From Lepeophtheirus salmonis (lineage: Eukaryota > Arthropoda > Copepoda > Siphonostomatoida > Caligidae): DNA of 64,000 nucleotides. Each line of letters begins with the position of its first letter. Position 1 is the first letter of the stretch. Made by a program: the position numbers and the translations under genes. Location: positions 19,284,805 through 19,348,804 of the forward strand of contig NC_052132.2 of assembly GCF_016086655.4 (NCBI RefSeq), given 5' to 3'. Shown here one piece after another: positions 58,555-64,000 of the stretch. The notes under the pieces are model-generated. The model was not told the DNA's origin and searched no databases. It saw nothing but the letters and a program-made list of their open reading frames with translations.

Positions 58555-59235
58555 ATGAAAGAGCAACAAGCAAAAATACAGAGCATCAAAGAACTCCTTG
58601 ATACGTACTGGAGTTGATATGATGAAGATTAGGGACATTGTTATGTGTTCTAGGAGCCTGGTTTTTAAATTGGCCAAGATATAAAAAAGTACAAGACCTC
58701 TCCAGAATGTCGGAAAGTGGAGAGCATTAATTAAAAGGGATACAAAGTTCTTGTCAAGTTTGAAGAAGAATATAAAGGAGGTGTCCTCTAAGTGGATGAA
58801 TCGCCTCGCCAATAACTTCTTAAGACCATCAAGAGGGGCATAAAGCACAACTGAAGATTATTTTTTCACGACGGTGTTCCCTCTCACAGGTCTGCCAAGT
58901 GCCAAAAGTTCTGACAGATATCACGGCTTGAATCTGGTCCTAAGAGATATGTCCCCCATTCTCACCAGATTTGAATCACCTTGACTTTTCTATATGGGGC
59001 ACTTTGGAGAGGGAAACCAATAAGACCTCATTCCCAAATGGTGACTGTCTGAATTTCTCCATAGTGACTGTGCAGCACAACTGGCCCGAAGAGTTTGTCA
59101 TCAACTCCTGCATGGCCTTTAGTCAACGTGTAAATGTAAAGGTGGCCATATTGTGTGAAAAAAGTTTTGCAAAAATCTCGTCTAGATATTTTGTTAATAC
59201 TATTTTTTTGCCTTTTATTGAAAATATAAAATGAT
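58555..59235 (+). mobile_element. internally deleted mariner-type element
   Basis: The N-terminal part, in changing frames, reads KEQQAKIQSIKELLDTYWS, RSLVFKLAKI, ALIKRDTKFLSSLKKNIKEV and KWMNRLANNF, then remnants around TGLPSAKSSDRYHGL. The text then joins the C-terminus, NHLDFSIWGTLERETNKTSF then EEFVINSCMAFSQRVNVKVA. The DDE core between them (FTVD to the PAHKA block, about 150 residues) is missing. The final catalytic Asp is kept (NHLDFS). The join near 58950 is followed by PPFSPDLNHLDF when read in the adjacent frame. This is the second internally deleted mariner in the window. Confidence 0.8.
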
Positions 59236-59249
59236 TGATGCATTTTTAT

Positions 59250-61130
59250 ATCTATTTTTTGAGTTCACGTTATGCTGCCCTCTCCTGTATATTAATTTTA
59301 AATATCTGAGAATAGTAATTTTTACCGATAGTAATCTCTCATGTCTTTAGTCTAATTTCAAAGGATTAAGAGAAAATGGCGTCTAATTGTTTTTTTCTAA
59401 AAAGTAATGCAACTCTGATTTTTCAAAAATAAAAGATAATAGTTAAAAAATTACAATTAAACGAATACTATAACAGCTTTCGAGGCAATTTTCTATAAAA
59501 TCATATGAATAATGCTCCTCATGAATTTGATGAAGGAGAACCCTTGGAGTGAACTACGACTAGGAAAAATTTAATCAAGATATGAATTCTAAATATTGTA
59601 GCCTTCCCTTTTTAATAAAAAGAACAATAATTTGATATTAAATGATTTAAATATCGTTTTATAAAATTTTTGGTATTTACATGCATACATAAAATATAAT
59701 CATTATTTTTGAAACAAACTACAAAAACCTTTAAGAAAAATAAGTTTTTGCTGTAGGGCATAACAATAAATATTATATGTATTTATATATTTATCAATCC
59801 AAGTTAAAATTATCTCATTCATTATTGATATAAGTATCGTTTAAACTAAAATGTATAAAAAGATTTTTAAATATGAGTCAATTCTTTTCTCAAAATGATT
59901 AGTTTCTAAGACACCTCAAAATTTCGTGGCTTTTTTAATAGAAAACCTATTTTTGCAGTTTTTAAAACCAATGTTTTCTTTATTATCTTTTTCTTAAAAC
60001 AAAAAAAAATCTACTTATACGTCTTTGATAATATTTACATACGAAGATAAAATATTTTAACTAAAAAACCTAAGTTCACCATATATAAATTTTAATCCTA
60101 TTTAATTAATACGCAATAAAATAAAACACTAAGTGTTTTGTTTGTTGAAATGAGGTTTTCAGCCAAATGTAAATATGTGTGCATTATAATTTAAAGTAAC
60201 TTTTTTTGGTTTATATTATATATATTTATTTTTTTCTTAATTCAAAGATTATATTATATATACATACATATATAAGCTAGTGTGTGATATTGCAAATGAA
60301 ATAAAATACACATATGTATATATTAAATTTCAAAAGTATACTTTAAAATATATTAATTCACATTAATTATCTCATTATAATATTATTTTTTCTTACTTTG
60401 GAAAAAAAACTTTTCGAATAATAATTAAGCAATGATGTTTCTTTTTTTTCAATTTTCTATATTTGTACATAAATATCTTTTAAAAATCCACTTACATGGT
60501 TTATCTACACGTCAACCTAATTTTGTTGTTGTTTTGTAGCCACTGGGTTGAAATAGTGTTTTCCTGATTGTTTTTAACTCGAGAGACATGAAAACAAACA
60601 TTGTAACCCAAAATCTTTGTTTATCCAACAGAATGTAAACAACATCTAATGGCAAGAATTTCAATATAAAAAATATTACTTACAATTTATACTTATATAC
60701 AGAAAGGCACAGTATATTTATATATCATCTATCTGTTTATAATATTTGCTGTTTTAATGCAAAATACAGGTAATAATCGATTGTAAAGAAAGGTGTTTAA
60801 AATTCAATAATTGACTAACAGTATAATAACTAAAGTATTTTATTTTAAAAGATAAATGTAAGCAATCTTGTCTCGAACCTTGTTATGTGAATACACTATT
60901 TAAATTCAATTTTCTAATTTTTTTAATAAACAAAGAGTAGAATTCAATTTTTTGACTAGTAGTTCACTATGTTATATATCCGTTAAATATGAATAATAAT
61001 AATTAAAAGTAGTAATTATAGCCTGAGCTGCATCTTACCTAACCATATATTAATGTTAAAACGCTAGAATAAAGATTCATATCAATCTTCTCATCTCACA
61101 TAATTTCACTATAAACTATGATGCAGGGGT
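59250..61130. other. A+T-rich spacer, no feature seen
   Basis: No coding-like or repeat signal beyond homopolymer and TA-rich runs. Confidence 0.6.
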
Positions 61131-61184
61131 GTTGTTAGCTTTCATAATTTAGAGGGGGGGAGAAACAAATAAGTAAGAACCAAA

Positions 61185-62050
61185 CTATTTATAATGTTCT
61201 CCTTTTGAGTAAATTAAAGCATTGAGTCCGCAAGGTAAAGTATCACGGCGTGTACGGACCGTATCTAAGGTAATGTTGTCCCATTATTGCATTACGGAGG
61301 GTTTTAGTGGATCCAAATTTGGATGAAGTTGCTTGCAGGCCCTGTCAAAAATGAGCCACATTCCAAAATACATCGGTTTCAAATCCAGACTAGTTGGAGG
61401 CCAATAGTAACGGCTCCAAAAGGTAGGGAGTTTAATTTTGAAGCACCCTTGCGTCATATATGACGTAAATAAAGCAGTACAATCATTTTGAAGGATCTAA
61501 GTCTTTTCTATAAGAGGCAATTTGCCAATGGAGGAAGACATTTCTTCGGGATGGTTTGTAATATACCTAAACTCTTAATTTTGACTTGAGAGGGTACAAA
61601 GACGAGGGGTACCTAACCGGATCTGCTGACGGCTTCCTAGATTATCACTTACTTTAGTTTGTGCGTCCAATGGATATTAGAGGGTGTATCAGATCCTTAT
61701 ATAGCCAAAATCCGATCATTTTGAGAAATTTCATTTATCCTCAACGGGGAGAAAAAATATATTCTCATCATAAAAGTAAATGTTGGGAGGTGTGCCCGAC
61801 TTCAATAGACTGAGGAGTTTATTCGTTCGGTTGATTCTATTTTCTTTGGTTTTGACTGAAATCAGATGTCTCTTCAGATGACACCAAGGTAACATCTTCC
61901 TGTTTTTCTTCACAACTTTGTATATTGTTATGTGGGCTATGCCTAGCTCCATGGATATTTAACAGAGACTCCTCTTTGATTTCACCGAATCATCTCTCGT
62001 ATGATTTTGATCTTCTTCATAGTCGGTGTTTTTCCTGTTAAACCACTTCA
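61185..62050 (-). pseudogene. mariner-type transposase relic, nearly full length
   Basis: Minus strand from about 62030: KKIKIIREMIR, VKYISMELGIAHITIYKVVK (helix-turn-helix), HLKRHLISVKTKENRINRTN, LLSLLKSGTPPNIYFYDENIF ('LL.WLK.G...NI.F.DEK.F', with the first catalytic Asp), then a decayed middle, FWSRYYWPPTSLDLKPMYFG ('WPP.SPDLNPMDYS'; the third Asp is Tyr here), ACKQLHPNLDPLKPSV, WDNITLDTVRT and a terminal YSKGEHYK. The last block compares with the usual end 'AKGGHIE'. The layout resembles the mori/DD37D group of mariners as I know it. Inverted ends were not identified. Confidence 0.85.
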
Positions 62051-62534
62051 AAGATGAGCTTTGAGACTCTTAATATCAGTCTACAGTGCGTTTTATGAAG
62101 ATTTTGTTAATCTTTAACGTCTTATAAATCTTTGTGTTGCTCTTCATCACGTAGTGAAGTTTGACGAAAGCATCATGTATACCTTTCATGTACGTAAATG
62201 AAGGATAACAAACCAAAATTATAAACTTTGTTAACAATTGATTACTTATTTACCAAAAAAATTTTTACAATGATGTCTCAAAAACTTTATGAGTTTTATA
62301 TATTGAACCATTTGTACAGTATTTAGGGTCCCCTCTGGATATTTATATGATAAAAAAGAATTAGCTACGTCTCTTTTATGACGTATTCATGTTATGTGAA
62401 GAAATTGTATACATATAAATTTTTATTAATTAAAATACAAATATTATTTGCTTCTTTTTTTTTTTAAATATCAAAAAAGTATATAGAAATAATTAGTTTA
62501 GCTTTTCTAATCTAGAACAACTAAAGTTCTGTAC

Positions 62535-62770
62535 CTACACTGACAGCCTGTATCAAAAATGATCTCACCAACTTTTTAAGAAATGTATATTTGTAAAATT
62601 TAAAGAAAAACCAGTATTATAAACATTATATTTTTAAAAAATCAATGATAGTGAATACAGACTAAACCGACTAAAAGGGTATAGTAACTCCTTTGCAGAA
62701 TAATGGTTTGAAAAATGACCACACCAAAGTTTCAAAACTTAGCCGCCAAACAAAAAATATATTTTATTTC
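62535..62770 (+). repeat. palindrome-cored dispersed repeat, two successive cores
   Basis: CCTGTATCAAAAATGATCTCACC (62547) and GGTTTGAAAAATGACCACACC (62705) lie about 158 bp apart in the same orientation. Each is preceded by 'ACCTACACTGACAG' or 'ACTCCTTTGCAGAATAA' and followed by an 'AACTTTTTAAG' or 'GTTTCAAAACTTAGCCGCCAA' module. Confidence 0.6.
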
Positions 62771-62984
62771 GGTTTTGATTAATAAAGCTCTTGTACATCT
62801 ATTAAATTACAACAAAAGATTCAAAGAATGAACTCTAGGATATGTTCAGGAATGTCTTACTTAAATGACTAACTATAAAGACTATGGTTCCTAGAGTTTG
62901 TCTAGAAGTATTTTCATATCCTTGATTTAAATGATTTTTTTGGGAAAGTATGGCTTTAACATTTGTTAATAGTTAACGGCAATG

Positions 62985-63020
62985 TCAAAAGTATCAAAAA
63001 TTATACTCTCGTCCTTTTAA
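62985..63020 (+). repeat. palindrome-cored dispersed repeat, short copy
   Basis: GTATCAAAAATTATACTCTCGTCC, preceded by GGCAATGTCAAAA, parallels TAGACAAAGTCAAAAGACTATCAAAAATGATACCATCGTCG at 53809-53849. Confidence 0.5.
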
Positions 63021-63659
63021 TGATATTTACTTTTCTGTGATTCCAATTGGTTTTATATAATTATAAGTAATAGAAAATAGTTTATACCTTAAAAAATATC
63101 TTCAATTTGAAGAAAATAATTTTTTTTAAATGCATTTGAAATGCACATACAAAATTATATTTCCTTTCAATTTTCAATTATATCTATTTCAAAAAATAAA
63201 ACTTTTTACGATTATTTAATATATAATATTAAACATATATTTGAAAGACAAAAGTTGGATCTTATTATTATATCTAAATCACATATTTCTTAAAATAAAT
63301 TCGCTTTGAAGTTTGTTCTTTATGAAATAAAATTCCAATAAAAGAAATCCTAAATTCAATAATAATTAATTTTACTTTTAAATTTTTAAATAATTATAAT
63401 TAGAGAAGTTCCTAAATCTTCTTTAATTTCAACTTATTATGTCATTCAACTCATATTTATTATTAGAATGACGTTGGCATAGCGCTTACTTATGTGAACT
63501 ACTGTTATAAATAAAGGAACCTCTTTTTCAGTAATAAAAAATCGTCAAATTGTCTACAAAATGCTTAAATAATTTGAAATAAAAAATTGAATGAACATCA
63601 GAAATCTATATTTGAAAAATAATGGGCAATACACACTAGAACGAAGGGAGTTTAGTACT

Positions 63660-63935
63660 TAACTTCCTGGACTGTTGATTTCAAAAATGATCCAAATAAT
63701 GTTTCAAAACTATGTTTGGCCAATAAAAGAATAATATTGAAGTTTTTATTGGTTAATATAGTTATAAATTGATATTATTTTTATGATAAACGTAAAAAAA
63801 CTCATTCAGATATATCTAAACGCATATTTGAACGATTGAAGCTGAATAGTTACAAAATGATTTCGTCGTCTTTTGAGGTAGCATCAACTATTTTAAGGAT
63901 AGTTGATAAGTCAATAGCTCTGACACTTCATCTAG
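63660..63935 (+). repeat. palindrome-cored dispersed repeat, long copy
   Basis: Core GTTGATTTCAAAAATGATCC (63673), then GTTTCAAAACTATGTTTGGCCAATAAAAG, parallels 62705-62750. The second half, TTTGAACGATTGAAGCTGAA ... GTTACAAAATGATTTCGTCG ... GATAGTTGATAAGTCAATAG, parallels 52590-52690. This part is open for 38 codons (FERLKLNSYKMISSS). Confidence 0.65.
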
Positions 63936-64000
63936 TTGACATGTTTAATAATATACATTTTTTATAGGAGGCTAGGGTTGGAGCATGTGATGATATTATA

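Noticed and set aside
1..64000. CRISPR arrays, bacterial operons or ribosome-binding sites
   Set aside because: No regularly spaced exact repeats, no gene-dense layout, and the content is typical of a eukaryotic intergenic region.

Overview
The window looks like A+T-rich animal nuclear DNA (about three quarters A+T by eye) that is almost entirely non-genic and littered with decayed transposable elements. No intact protein-coding gene, rRNA gene or convincing functional tRNA gene could be supported. The mix of elements is what I would expect of a crustacean, and specifically a parasitic copepod (sea louse) genome: many diverged mariner-type transposase relics, hAT-like ends, non-LTR and Gypsy pol fragments, and short A+T-rich spacers. 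The species call is inference from that mix and from remembered protein families, not from a search.

Layout. 0-2 kb: a 945-bp mariner-like element with 35-bp inverted ends and TA duplications (65-1009), then an inverted transposase relic (1130-1690). 2-11.8 kb: featureless A+T-rich DNA. 11.9-12.3 kb: one copy of a dispersed repeat built of ~100-bp units. 14.45-15.26 kb: Gypsy-type RNase H plus integrase zinc-finger fragment, one frame with three stops. 16.9-17.2 kb: an unidentified broken coding-like frame. 18.8-19.2 kb: an unexplained ~131-codon open frame. 19.56-21.06 kb: a compact mosaic of four tandem arrays (units of 14-16, 14-16, ~100 and 14-18 bp) with a perfect 26-bp hairpin in its middle. 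25.4-26.5 kb: minus-strand ruin of a conserved, apparently transposon-associated protein with a DTTSSNTG motif. 28.1-30.9 kb: an L1/Tx1-like LINE with endonuclease, reverse transcriptase and C-terminal zinc-knuckle pieces. 31.7-32.6 kb: an 867-bp TA-flanked inverted-repeat element. 33.5-34.5 kb: possible hAT-like ends and a short unknown frame. 36.5-37.45 kb: a second, longer, inverted copy of the ~100-bp-unit repeat. 38.5-39.1 kb: internally deleted mariner. 42.3-43.3 kb: second LINE fragment. 44.05-44.37 kb: 322-bp hAT-type MITE. 45-62 kb: six more mariner relics, a CGGBP1/hAT-like zinc-finger fragment (51.0-51.5 kb), a 15-bp minisatellite (57.15 kb), a tRNA-like promoter module (57.5 kb), and copies of a dispersed repeat with the palindromic core GGTATCAAAAATGATACC, most frequent at 52-54 kb and 62.5-64 kb.

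The elements do not form a pathway; they record successive invasions by at least nine distinguishable mariner copies, two LINE insertions, one LTR element and several non-autonomous families, followed by decay through stops, frameshifts and deletions. The parts least explained by known families are the ~100-bp-unit dispersed repeat (three loci), the 15-16-bp minisatellite family (four loci), the palindrome-cored dispersed repeat (about ten sites) and the minus-strand DTTSSNTG protein relic.
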